Shown here piece by piece: positions 7,238-14,845 of a stretch of 36,889 nt of DNA (positions within the stretch are counted from its first letter, which is position 1; each line of letters opens with the position of its first letter). Made by a program: the position numbers and the translations under genes. Source of the stretch: Deltaproteobacteria bacterium (lineage in GTDB: Bacteria; Desulfobacterota; Desulfobaccia; Desulfobaccales; 0-14-0-80-60-11); contig QZIZ01000041.1 in assembly GCA_003599195.1 (NCBI GenBank), positions 1 through 36,889 of the forward strand, read 5' to 3'. The notes beneath the pieces are model-generated. The model saw only the letters and a program-made list of their open reading frames with translations, was not told the origin of the DNA and did no database searches.

Positions 7238-7435
7238 ATGCCGGTAATAGGTCTTGAAAATGTGGAGCACCCCGAATACGGGGTGATAACGGTGGACCTG
7301 GACCTGCTCAAAGAGCAGCTTGCCTGGCTCGAAAATCTTCCCGGCCATGACACCTGCATCCCGGTTTGCGAGGAGCGGGAAGGGCTTTTGAATCTGCTGG
7401 GCGGCATTATCGATCTGGCTGACCGGGAGGACTGA
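7238..7435 (+). CDS. Small hypothetical protein, 65 residues
   Basis: Begins MPVIGLENVEHPEYGVITVD with GGAGGAGGAG just upstream. It holds two helical stretches (LLKEQLAWLENLPG and LLNLLGGIIDLADRED) joined by a segment with two Cys (TCIPVC). The stop overlaps the next ATG by one base. No family recognised. Confidence 0.6.
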   Translation: MPVIGLENVEHPEYGVITVDLDLLKEQLAWLENLPGHDTCIPVCEEREGLLNLLGGIIDLADRED

Positions 7436-7791
7436 TGCACACCAGCAACTTTTGGAGGTTTTATCGCAGCGAGGACCTGCGTTTGGTCTCCATCGCCCTG
7501 AAGACCCCGGAGTGGTTCCATGGCCGGCGGTACCCGGCCCTGGCCCCTACAAGGAAAATGCTCAAGATGTGCGAGATCAAATACCGGGAGGTCTATCAAA
7601 AAATTCTGAACCGGCTGAACCCGCGCCAGGTTTATGAAGAACTGGGGCCGGACGCGGTGTTGCTGTGTTGGGAGCAGCCCGGGGAATTCTGCCACCGGCG
7701 TCTGGTGGCGGAGTGGCTGGAGAAGCATTTAGGCGTGGAGGTGCCGGAACTGTCCTCGAATTATGACAAAAGGCAAAACAACCTGTTCTAA
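7435..7791 (+). CDS. DUF488-like protein
   Basis: A 118-residue protein with the hallmark of DUF488: LLCWEQPGEFCHRRLVAEWL near residues 75-95, in which a Cys and the CHR triad are conserved. The N-terminus (LRLVSIALKTPEWF) resembles the opening strand and loop of the family. DUF488 proteins are small and of unknown biochemical role, and are often found in accessory regions. GGGAGG lies 4 nt before the ATG. The gene is followed closely by a small acidic protein. Confidence 0.75.
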   Translation: MHTSNFWRFYRSEDLRLVSIALKTPEWFHGRRYPALAPTRKMLKMCEIKYREVYQKILNRLNPRQVYEELGPDAVLLCWEQPGEFCHRRLVAEWLEKHLGVEVPELSSNYDKRQNNLF

Positions 7792-7804
7792 GGAGGTGTG
7801 AACG

Positions 7805-8002
7805 ATGCCGTTTTACCTGAGACATGCCATCCGGGAAACCCGGACGGTTTTTCTGGTGGAGGGCAAGGACCAAGAGGACGCCGAGCAATACGACGGCGAA
7901 TACCTGGGCTACGTGGACGGGGACGACAACGCTTGCGAGTGGTTCGGCCCTTTTGACACCAGGAAGGAAGCCATGGAAAGCGACCAAGCTTGGGTGGAGT
8001 AA
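7805..8002 (+). CDS. Small acidic hypothetical protein
   Basis: A 65-residue protein (MPFYLRHAIRETRTVFLVEG start) that is rich in Asp/Glu in the middle (DQEDAEQYDGEYLGYVDGDD). An AAGGAGGTG ribosome site lies 8 nt upstream. The pattern of strand, acidic loop, strand (WFGPFDTRKEAM) suggests a small phage-type fold. Not recognised. Confidence 0.6.
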   Translation: MPFYLRHAIRETRTVFLVEGKDQEDAEQYDGEYLGYVDGDDNACEWFGPFDTRKEAMESDQAWVE

Positions 8003-8052
8003 ATACCGGGGTTGCTTTAAGTGATCCCTAAATTAAAACTGTGGAGGTTTTT

Positions 8053-9174
8053 ATGGCTAAGAAACCCACCGGCGATTGCGCCACCTGCTCCTTTTGGCGC
8101 AGGAAAGCCAGCCCCGTCAAGGGCAAGCTCATTCCCGGAGGTACCGGGAAATGCACCCGGAAAGAGGGGCTGTGCGATAACCCTAAACCCAAAGACCCCC
8201 GTCCCGAGCGGAAAGAGAAACCCCAAAAAGAAGGAGGCCTGCCCAAACAGGCCCCCCAAATTCAAAAATCTGGAACGGGATCAGTAATGCTTGACTCAAT
8301 ATACCCTAATCCTGATCAGCCGCGCAAGGTTTTTCCTAAGGCAGCCCTGGAAGAGCTGGCCCTGTCCATCAAGGAGCAGGGCCTGATCGAACCCCTGGTG
8401 GTGGTGGCCAAAGGCGAGAAGTTCATGCTCATCGCCGGGGAACGGCGCTGGCGGGCCTGCCAGATGGCCGGGTTGACCGAGGTCCCGGTGCGCATCATGG
8501 AGGCCGATGACCGGCAGATTGCCGAGATGTCCCTCGTGGAGAACATACAGCGCCAGGACCTGACTCCCCTGGAGGAAGCCCGGGCCTTCCAGGAGATGTT
8601 GGAGAAGAATGGCTACACCAAGGAGGAACTGGCCCAGAAGCTGGGGTTCAAGCAGGTGTGGCGGGTGGATGAGCGCCTGTCGCTTCTTAACCTGGCTCCG
8701 AAGTTCCAGGATGCCCTGACCTTCGGGCTTATCACCCCTTCCCAGGCTTTTGAAATCAGCCGTCTGTTGGACGCTGAGGATCAGGAAGTGGTGTTCAGGA
8801 AGGTCAAAGCCGGGGAACTCCCGACCTATAATCATTTGCGGCGGTTCGTCAATGCCATGGTGGATTCGAAGAAGGATAAGGTCCTGTTTGCGATGCCTAA
8901 AAAGCAGGACCTGGAGATCGTCAACCGGTGGGAGAAGACCCTGGACGCGGTCACCGGGTTGATCGTGAAGTCCTTTTCGCCTGAAGATTGCAAGGTGCTG
9001 GCCCGGGTCTGCCAGGGCAACGCCCAGGTGAACCTCATAAAGATCGATATGATCATCAAGCACTTGAACCAGGTGAAGAAGGCCATGCTGGAGAATGCCA
9101 GCCGCCAGGAAGTCTACGGGATCATTAATGGCGGTGCGAACCTGGTCCCGGTGGAGACCTTGAATCCGGCATAA
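8053..9174 (+). CDS. ParB/RepB/Spo0J-family protein with cysteine-rich N-terminus
   Basis: A 373-residue protein. Residues about 79-175 are the ParB/Srx nucleotide-binding domain: an opening with DSIYPNPDQPRKVF, then LIAGERRWRA near 126-135 (the ParB box), then ENIQRQDLTPLEEA. A helix-turn-helix KorB-like region follows (YTKEELAQKLGFKQVW) and a helical C-terminus. In this family CTP-binding clamps load at a centromere site. Unusual here is the first 45 residues, with CATCSFW, GKCTR and LCDN cysteines followed by a basic linker. ATG 8053 is preferred over GTG 8041 because GGAGG lies just upstream. No ParA gene is adjacent, so it may serve in replication or transcription control rather than classic partition. 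Confidence 0.85.
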   Translation: MAKKPTGDCATCSFWRRKASPVKGKLIPGGTGKCTRKEGLCDNPKPKDPRPERKEKPQKEGGLPKQAPQIQKSGTGSVMLDSIYPNPDQPRKVFPKAALEELALSIKEQGLIEPLVVVAKGEKFMLIAGERRWRACQMAGLTEVPVRIMEADDRQIAEMSLVENIQRQDLTPLEEARAFQEMLEKNGYTKEELAQKLGFKQVWRVDERLSLLNLAPKFQDALTFGLITPSQAFEISRLLDAEDQEVVFRKVKAGELPTYNHLRRFVNAMVDSKKDKVLFAMPKKQDLEIVNRWEKTLDAVTGLIVKSFSPEDCKVLARVCQGNAQVNLIKIDMIIKHLNQVKKAMLENASRQEVYGIINGGANLVPVETLNPA

Positions 9175-9200
9175 AACGAAGCTTCAAGGCGTAAGGTGCG

Positions 9201-9228
9201 AAGGCGAGTGATCCGAATCACCCGCCTT
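9201..9228 (+). other. Imperfect hairpin after parB
   Basis: AAGGCG 9201-9206 pairs with CGCCTT 9223-9228 and GTGAT 9208-9212 with ATCAC 9217-9221 around a CCGA loop, with one internal mismatch. TGACATTTTTG follows, so it may contribute to termination or RNA stability. Confidence 0.5.
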
Positions 9229-9254
9229 TGACATTTTTGAAGGACACCAATTTT

Positions 9255-9278
9255 AGGGCCTGCTTTGGCGGGCCTTTT
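9255..9278 (+). terminator. Terminator-like hairpin between parB and dnaN
   Basis: AGGGCCTGC 9255-9263 pairs with GCGGGCCTT 9268-9276 (two G-U pairs) around a TTTG loop and runs into TTTT. It ends 23 bases before the dnaN start, so it could end the upstream transcript or attenuate dnaN. Confidence 0.55.
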
Positions 9279-9301
9279 CAAATTCCGAGGAGGAAATCGA
9301 C

Positions 9302-10432
9302 ATGCAAGTGAACATTGAGCGCGAGACTTTGTTAAAGGGAATCGGCCACGCCCTGGGCGTGGTGGACAAACGGGGGAGCCTACCCATTTTGAGCCACTGC
9401 CTGCTTCAGACCAATGGCAACGGCGTCTTCATTTCAGCCACCGACCTGGAGGTAAGCTTCCGCGGTTTTTATCCTGCGGAAGTGAAGGAAGCAGGCGCCC
9501 TGACGGTGCAGGCCTGTTTTTTCAACAATATCCTCAAGGACCTGCCCAAGGGTCCCCTGGCCCTGGTGGGCACGGACAAGGCCGCTATAGAGATCCGGAC
9601 GGGTGATTCTCATTACCAACTTTACGGCCTGGCCGCGGACGAGTTTCCCGCCATCCCGGAAGCAGGCGAAGGGAACCTGGTGGAGGTGGAAAGCCGGTTG
9701 CTAAAAGAGATGATCCAGAAGACCATCTTTTCGGTGTCGGGGGAAGACCTGCAATTCAACCTCTCCGGCATCTTTTGGGAGAAAGTGGAAACCGAAGATG
9801 GCATCTTCCTCCGCCTGGTCTCCACCGATGGCCACCGTCTCACCCTGGTGGAACGGGTTCTCCCCGAGAGCGAACAACTGGACCTGGGCGAGGGCATCTT
9901 AGTCCCTTACAAGGCCATGCGTGAGATCGGCCGCTTCCTGGATGGGCAGGAGAAGGTGACCCTGGGTCTGAGCAAGAAAACCCTGGCCTTGCAAGTAGCC
10001 GATAAGCACCTCTTCATCCGGCTCCTGGACCGCAAGTTCCCCGAGTACCGACGCATTATCCCGGAAGGATTTGCTTTCCGCTTTTCGGTCAACCGCAAGG
10101 AGCTTACCGAGACCCTGAAACGCATCGCCCAGCTTTCCTCAGACCGCTTCAAAGGCGTGATCTTCAACTTGTCCGCTGATTCCGCGGAAGTCACCTTTGC
10201 CAACCCGGACGTGGGAGAAGGGCGGGAACTGCTCCCGGTGACCTTGGAAGCAGGCGAGGCAAACCAGCTTCCCCTGGAGGTGGGCTTCAACGCTCGGTAT
10301 CTCCTGGAGCCGCTTCAGGCAATGGCCGGCGACACGATCTTCCTGGAGATCAATGACCGGGATCACCCCTGCCGAATCATGGAACCGGGAAATGCCCACT
10401 TTTTCAGCCTTGTGATGCCGACGAGTTTATAA
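9302..10432 (+). CDS. dnaN: DNA polymerase III beta subunit (sliding clamp)
   Basis: A 376-residue protein, close to the usual size of about 370, with the three repeated clamp domains. Typical signs are LKGIGHALGVVDKRGSLPILS near the start, FISATDLEVS, a LVSTDGHRLTLVE motif near 180, FPEYRRIIP near 250 and the final FFSLVMPTSL in place of the common VMPMRL ending. Clamps form a ring on DNA and hold polymerase and other partners. Here the gene lies with ParB, an RDF-like protein and a nuclease instead of dnaA/recF, so it is probably an element-encoded clamp rather than the host copy. GAGGAGG lies 6 to 8 nt before the ATG. Confidence 0.93.
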   Translation: MQVNIERETLLKGIGHALGVVDKRGSLPILSHCLLQTNGNGVFISATDLEVSFRGFYPAEVKEAGALTVQACFFNNILKDLPKGPLALVGTDKAAIEIRTGDSHYQLYGLAADEFPAIPEAGEGNLVEVESRLLKEMIQKTIFSVSGEDLQFNLSGIFWEKVETEDGIFLRLVSTDGHRLTLVERVLPESEQLDLGEGILVPYKAMREIGRFLDGQEKVTLGLSKKTLALQVADKHLFIRLLDRKFPEYRRIIPEGFAFRFSVNRKELTETLKRIAQLSSDRFKGVIFNLSADSAEVTFANPDVGEGRELLPVTLEAGEANQLPLEVGFNARYLLEPLQAMAGDTIFLEINDRDHPCRIMEPGNAHFFSLVMPTSL

Positions 10433-10455
10433 GGGTAAAACAATTATTACTAATC

Positions 10456-10485
10456 GGGGGGAGGTGATAAAGGTCGCCTCTCCCC
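10456..10485 (+). other. GC-rich stem-loop between dnaN and RDF-like gene
   Basis: GGGGGGAGG 10456-10464 can pair along its whole length with CCTCTCCCC 10477-10485 (one G-U) around a 12-nt loop. No T-tract follows, so it may protect mRNA or regulate rather than terminate. Confidence 0.5.
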
Positions 10486-10504
10486 TTCCATTCAGGAGGA
10501 ATTT

Positions 10505-11641
10505 ATGGCTATCAAAAACCTGGTGCCCCGGCTGGCGGAGCGGGGAAAAGTTAAGATCGGGGAGCGGGGTGAGGTCAAAACCTCGCAGCAGGGGAAACAA
10601 TTCTCGCAGCCAAAGAAATTGGACCACTTCGTCGTAACCACGATGCAGCGGGATGCGGCCGGCCGGATGCTCCCGGACCTTGAGTTGATGCGCAAATTGG
10701 CCCCGCAAGGCGGCAAGCTGAAAGAACTGCCGGTGATGCTCCTTTACAACGACCCGGACATCAATTTCCAGACCCGGTATGCCTGCTATATCGGCAACCG
10801 GCTTTGGTGTTGCGGCGATGGAGAAAGTGCTCAGCGCCTGGAGCAGGACGGCAAATATCAACCCGTTCCTTGCCCATGTCTGCGCTTGGAAGCCAGTTAT
10901 ACTGGCAAAGATAAGTGCAAACCCAATGGGACCTTGCAGGTGCTGCTTCAGGGAGTAGACAGGATAGGCGGGGTCTGGAAGTTCAGGACGACATCGTGGA
11001 ACAGTGTCAATTCAATCATGTCTTCCCTGAAGCTGATTCAGGCCATCACCGGTGGGGTCCTGGCTGGCATCCCCCTCAAGCTGGTCCTCAGTCCAAAGAC
11101 GGTCACGATCCCGGGGACCGGGCAGAACATGATTGTCTATGTCGTCAGTCTGGAGTTTCCCGGTACCGAGCAGGAGTTGGCCAAGATCGGTTACGACATC
11201 GCCAAACGGCGAGCCGATCACAAGGCCAAGATGGACCTGATCGAGGCGGAGGCCAGGAAGGCCCTGGAGCACCTGGAAGAGACCCCGGAAGAAATGCGGG
11301 AGGTCCAGGAAGAGTTCTACCCGGAAGGAGTGACCATCGAGGTGCAGCCCGAAGAGGTGTTGAAGTCCGAACCGGACCCTCGCCAAGAGCCCCTGGCAGA
11401 ACCGATTCCCGAAGCAAGCCCTCCTGTGCCGGGTGAGAAGCCGGAAGCACCAACAGAAATTTCCTCTTCACCCGAGCCTTTACCGGGAGAAGAGGCGGTG
11501 CCGGTGTCCTGGGATGCGCCGCACCCGCCACCTCAGCCCCTCCCGAATCCCAAAGCCAACAAGGGCGTAAAGGTTTCAGCCCCACCTCCGCCCCCGCCTC
11601 CAGGCGAAATGGCGGAAGAAGGCAAACCTACCCTCTTTTAA
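10505..11641 (+). CDS. Gp3 / recombination-directionality-factor-like protein
   Basis: A 378-residue protein starting MAIKNLVPRLAERGKVKIG, a common opening of Gp3-like phage proteins. The folded part runs to about residue 255: KLDHFVVTT, a cysteine-bearing segment CCGDGESAQRLE, then CPCLRL and DKCKPNGTLQVLL, then FRTTSWNSVNSIMSSL and GVLAGIPLKLVL. Those cysteines could bind zinc. The rest is a Glu/Pro-rich disordered tail ending in an eight-proline-rich stretch and TLF. Family members related to the phiC31 RDF control the direction of serine-integrase recombination, but many homologues lie in elements without such an integrase, and none is seen here. AGGAGG precedes the ATG. Confidence 0.6.
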   Translation: MAIKNLVPRLAERGKVKIGERGEVKTSQQGKQFSQPKKLDHFVVTTMQRDAAGRMLPDLELMRKLAPQGGKLKELPVMLLYNDPDINFQTRYACYIGNRLWCCGDGESAQRLEQDGKYQPVPCPCLRLEASYTGKDKCKPNGTLQVLLQGVDRIGGVWKFRTTSWNSVNSIMSSLKLIQAITGGVLAGIPLKLVLSPKTVTIPGTGQNMIVYVVSLEFPGTEQELAKIGYDIAKRRADHKAKMDLIEAEARKALEHLEETPEEMREVQEEFYPEGVTIEVQPEEVLKSEPDPRQEPLAEPIPEASPPVPGEKPEAPTEISSSPEPLPGEEAVPVSWDAPHPPPQPLPNPKANKGVKVSAPPPPPPPGEMAEEGKPTLF

Positions 11642-11669
11642 CCCCGAATCGATATGTCTTAAGTCCAGT

Positions 11670-11717
11670 CCCGGGGCGATGCAGGGGCTTCCCTCATAGC
11701 CCCCTCTTCGCCCCGGG
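11670..11717 (+). other. Long nested hairpin in 171-bp intergenic gap
   Basis: CCCGGGGCGA 11670-11679 pairs perfectly with TCGCCCCGGG 11708-11717, and inside it AGGGGCT 11683-11689 pairs with AGCCCC(CT) from 11698 around a TCCCTCAT loop. No T-tract follows directly. It may be a terminator variant, a protein-binding site or part of a regulatory RNA ahead of the nuclease gene. Confidence 0.6.
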
Positions 11718-11812
11718 CACGACTGTCAGTTTGAACCCTGCGATAAGTTAAACCACTATCCCTTGGACTTCTACCAGGCCCCTGGGATGAAATCTTACGA
11801 AGGAGCGGAAAA

Positions 11813-12928
11813 ATGCCTGTAAAAAAGTTAACCCAATATTCTTTCTCACGCCTCGATCTGTACGAGAGGTGCCCCTGGGCCTATAAAAAGGTCATCCTGG
11901 AGGGGGTTCCCAGGGTATCCAACGAAGCCATGGTCACCGGGAAAATGCTCCATGTCCTGATCGCCGACTACCTGCTGCGGCTCATCAACCAGAAGCAGCA
12001 AACCGACTGGCAATGGGCCGAAGGTGCAGCCCCCAAAGATGCTTCGCCTGATGTCCTGCAAATCTGGCAGAGATTTTATAACTCATTTGTCCTCCCTCCC
12101 GCCCTAGAGGTCTATGGAGTGGAACACCAGCTGGCCTTTGACCGCAACTGGCAGCCCTGTGAATTCTCCGCCCCCGAAGCCTATTTCCGCATGGTGGTCG
12201 ACTTCCATTTCCTGCAGGGAGACCTGGCGGTGGTCCTGGACTGGAAGAGCAATCGGGTGGTACCCGAGACTGTGGAGAAGGACTTACAACTTCGTACATA
12301 CGGTTGGGGGCTTAAGCAAGTGGCCCATCCCGACGCCCAAGAAATTCTCTTACGCCTCCACTTCCTACGGTACAGCAAGGAGCGGGAAGTCCTCCTGGAA
12401 CCTCAGGATCTCGAAGGGGTACCGGAAATCCTGGCAGATAAAATCAAGATCATCGAAGAAGACCAAGACTATGATCCCACCCCGGGATCTTTCTGCGGCC
12501 TGTGTGGGATCCCGGCCCACTGCCCCGCCATGGCTCAAGCCCTGATGCCCATAGAGGTTCTGGCTCCGGCAACCAGAGATCAAGCGGAAAAGGCTGCCTC
12601 TCTGCTTCTGACCTTGCAGAAGATGGAGAAGGAACTGGCTGCTCGCCTGAAAGAGTGGGTTAGGGAACACGGTGTCATCCATGTGGGCGATATGGTCTAC
12701 GGCCCAATCCGAACGATCTCTTATGGCCTTGATCCTCAACTTGTCACCTCAACTCTGCTGGAAGCCGGCCTCAGCCGAGAACAGGTCTGGCCTTTGCTCT
12801 CAATGACCAAAACCAATTTGGAGAAGGGATTGCGGAAACTCAAGCGTCAGGACCTCCTCAAACTGACATTAACCTCCGCTTCAGCCAATGACTCGGAAAA
12901 GATTGATTTTAGGAAAATTAATTCATAA
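11813..12928 (+). CDS. Fe-S PD-(D/E)XK nuclease, RecB/AddB/Cas4-like
   Basis: A 371-residue protein opening YSFSRLDLYERCPWAYKKV, the classic start of PD-(D/E)XK nucleases of the RecB/AddB group. Active-site candidates are H47 (GKMLHVL), D130 (MVVDFH), D143 and K145 (VVLDWKS), followed by QLRTYGWGL. C20 plus C228, C231 and C237 (CGLCGIPAHC) reproduce the split four-cysteine 4Fe-4S site of AddB and Cas4. The last 120 residues are helical and not typical of Cas4. Such enzymes degrade or process DNA ends in recombination. It is probably part of the element's recombination machinery, near the clamp and RDF-like genes. GAAGGAG precedes the ATG and a terminator follows. Confidence 0.85.
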   Translation: MPVKKLTQYSFSRLDLYERCPWAYKKVILEGVPRVSNEAMVTGKMLHVLIADYLLRLINQKQQTDWQWAEGAAPKDASPDVLQIWQRFYNSFVLPPALEVYGVEHQLAFDRNWQPCEFSAPEAYFRMVVDFHFLQGDLAVVLDWKSNRVVPETVEKDLQLRTYGWGLKQVAHPDAQEILLRLHFLRYSKEREVLLEPQDLEGVPEILADKIKIIEEDQDYDPTPGSFCGLCGIPAHCPAMAQALMPIEVLAPATRDQAEKAASLLLTLQKMEKELAARLKEWVREHGVIHVGDMVYGPIRTISYGLDPQLVTSTLLEAGLSREQVWPLLSMTKTNLEKGLRKLKRQDLLKLTLTSASANDSEKIDFRKINS

Positions 12929-12933
12929 TATTT

Positions 12934-12962
12934 AAGGGGCATCACGAGCAGATGCCCCTTTT
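12934..12962 (+). terminator. Strong rho-independent terminator closing the GC-rich block
   Basis: AAGGGGCATC 12934-12943 and GATGCCCCTT 12951-12960 form a perfect 10-bp stem with an ACGAGCA loop, running into TTTT. It starts 6 nt after the nuclease stop codon and marks the boundary to AT-rich DNA. The following 146 bases up to the next gene hold no gene that I can see. Confidence 0.85.
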
Positions 12963-13108
12963 GAAATAGCTAGAGATGAGGGTAAAGTGAAAAAAAGAAG
13001 GGCGTATCCTTAAAATAGGCTGGGAATGATAGAGGGATCATAAAAATTTAAGAATATCCATGGCTCAAGAAAATAAGGTATAAATATCTTTAGGAATTTA
13101 GGCATTTC

Positions 13109-13726
13109 TTGGTAAAACAGTCCAATAAAAAGAGAAATCGCTTGAAATCTGAAGAATTAAATAAAAAAATCAAACAATGTTGCCAGTGTTTTCTTCATGG
13201 AACTTGTACTAATATTGTTCCAGGGGAAGGAAATCCACATGCCGAAATTATGTTTATTGGAGAGGCTCCCGGAGCACAGGAAGATAAAGTGGGCAGACCT
13301 TTCGTAGGAACGGCAGGAAAATTCTTAGATGAGATGCTTTCAATGATTGGATTTTCTCGAAACAATATTTTTATAACGAATATGTTAAAGTGTCGGCCAC
13401 CAAGAAATCGAGATCCTTTGTCAGAAGAAGTAGAAGCCTGCTGGCCGTGGCTCCTGGAGCAAATAGGATCTTTGAAACCAAAGCTTGTTGTTACTCTTGG
13501 GCGACACGCCTTGGAGCAATTTTTCCCTAATCAGAAGATTTCCAAAGTTCATGGTCACGTTATGGAGGGTAAAGTAACTGGCATCGGCAGACAGGTTTTT
13601 TACGTATTATATCATCCTGCATCTGCTATTTATCAGAAGAGGCTAAGAAATATATTAATTGAAGATTTTAAAAGACTCCCTAAGGTATTAGATTTGGTAC
13701 GGAAAGGTAATGTTGACAAGATATAA
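13109..13726 (+). CDS. Type-4 uracil-DNA glycosylase
   Basis: A 205-residue family-4 UDG, which removes uracil from DNA. Seen are motif A GEAPGAQEDKVGRPFVG, the NMLKCRPPRNRDP segment, EEVEACWPWL, LVVTLGRHAL and the HPAS motif near the C-terminus. Cysteines C24/C27 with those in KCRPP and EACWPW are the expected 4Fe-4S ligands. There is no ATG before the catalytic motif, so TTG 13109 is taken as start (weak AGGA upstream); TTG near 13142 is an alternative. The gene is much more AT-rich than the block before it. Confidence 0.88.
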   Translation: MVKQSNKKRNRLKSEELNKKIKQCCQCFLHGTCTNIVPGEGNPHAEIMFIGEAPGAQEDKVGRPFVGTAGKFLDEMLSMIGFSRNNIFITNMLKCRPPRNRDPLSEEVEACWPWLLEQIGSLKPKLVVTLGRHALEQFFPNQKISKVHGHVMEGKVTGIGRQVFYVLYHPASAIYQKRLRNILIEDFKRLPKVLDLVRKGNVDKI

Positions 13727-13827
13727 ATCAGGTGCAAATACAGATCAGTAGGATTCAATACTGCAGGTATAAATTTCATAGGTTGACCACAATTTTTTCC
13801 CTATTTAACCAATTGAGGGAGAGGCTC

Positions 13828-14646
13828 ATGGCTATATTGGCAATCTCAAGAGAGTTTGGCAGTGGTGGTAGCGAGATCGGTCGCCTAGTCTGTGAAAATT
13901 TAGGCTATCACTACGTGGATAAGGAACAATTCATCCAGGATTTAGATGAAGTCGGAGAACGTTGGGGGCGGGTGGCTCGAGAACTTGACGAAGTTTGCCC
14001 AACTATGTGGGAACGATATGACTGGGAATATCGTGCCTATTTGGCCTTAATAGAGGCGTGTATTTTGCAATATGCTAGAAATGACAAGGTTGTTATCATT
14101 GGACGTGGCAGTCCTCAATTATTGCAGGATATACCTTTCTGCCTGCGGATACACTTGGTGGCAACGCTAAAAATCCGCCTTGACCGGATCATGGCACAGG
14201 AACACCTGAGTAGGGAAAAGGCGCAGCGGCTTATTGCCCAAAGAGATCGCGACATGGCTTGCTATATTAAGGTTAACTATGATACCGAGTGGGATAAAAA
14301 TGAGCTATTTGATATGATTTTAAACACCAATAAGTTAAACGATGATCAAGTAGTGAATATTCTTTTGACTGCATTGGCTGAAAAGGACCATTTTCTCACA
14401 CCGGCAGCCAAAGCAAAGCTGGATGATGCAGCCCTTGCTTACCGACTTAAAGCACGAGTGGCAACAGACTTAAGGGTATTTATACCTACTCTTATGGTGA
14501 AACTGGAAAAGGGAGTGATAGTGGTTTCCGGCATTATCCACAATCCTAAGGAGCGAAAAATCTTGCAAGAAATCGCCAAAGAAATATGCGGCAATAAGGA
14601 AATACGTTTCGATCTTCGCCATAGAGTACTGGGTAAAAAAAGTTGA
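13828..14646 (+). CDS. Cytidylate-kinase-like protein with C-terminal BON-like domain
   Basis: ATG 13828 gives MAILAISREFGSGGSEIGRL, the standard opening of cytidylate-kinase-like (Cytidylate_kin2) proteins, with the P-loop in FGSGGSEIG. The upstream open frame to 13732 is excluded because of this and the GAGGGAGAGG site just before the ATG. Residues 1 to about 195 are the kinase-like fold (VVIIGRGSPQLL, LRIHLVATLKIRLDRI, DRDMACYIK). Residues about 205-265 (VATDLRVFIPTLMVKLEKGVIVV pattern, then IIHNPKERKILQEIAK) resemble a BON domain, often a ligand- or lipid-binding module. Substrate and role are unknown. Length from this start is 272 residues. Confidence 0.82.
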   Translation: MAILAISREFGSGGSEIGRLVCENLGYHYVDKEQFIQDLDEVGERWGRVARELDEVCPTMWERYDWEYRAYLALIEACILQYARNDKVVIIGRGSPQLLQDIPFCLRIHLVATLKIRLDRIMAQEHLSREKAQRLIAQRDRDMACYIKVNYDTEWDKNELFDMILNTNKLNDDQVVNILLTALAEKDHFLTPAAKAKLDDAALAYRLKARVATDLRVFIPTLMVKLEKGVIVVSGIIHNPKERKILQEIAKEICGNKEIRFDLRHRVLGKKS

Positions 14647-14845
14647 TTTCTTCGATCCTGATCATCGAAAGGCAACATAATAACCCGCCAAATCATATGG
14701 GAAGAAAAAATAATAATCAAACACTGAAAGATCTATATAAATCGGGGAAATAGTAATATTTAAAAGTTAATTAGATATTAAAAACCTAAGTTTTTTCTTT
14801 TTCTGGCAGTTTTTTGACCACACTTTTTAAGAATAGGATATTGAA

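Noticed and set aside
8296..9063. 255-codon minus-strand ORF
   Set aside because: Lies entirely antisense to the clear ParB gene.
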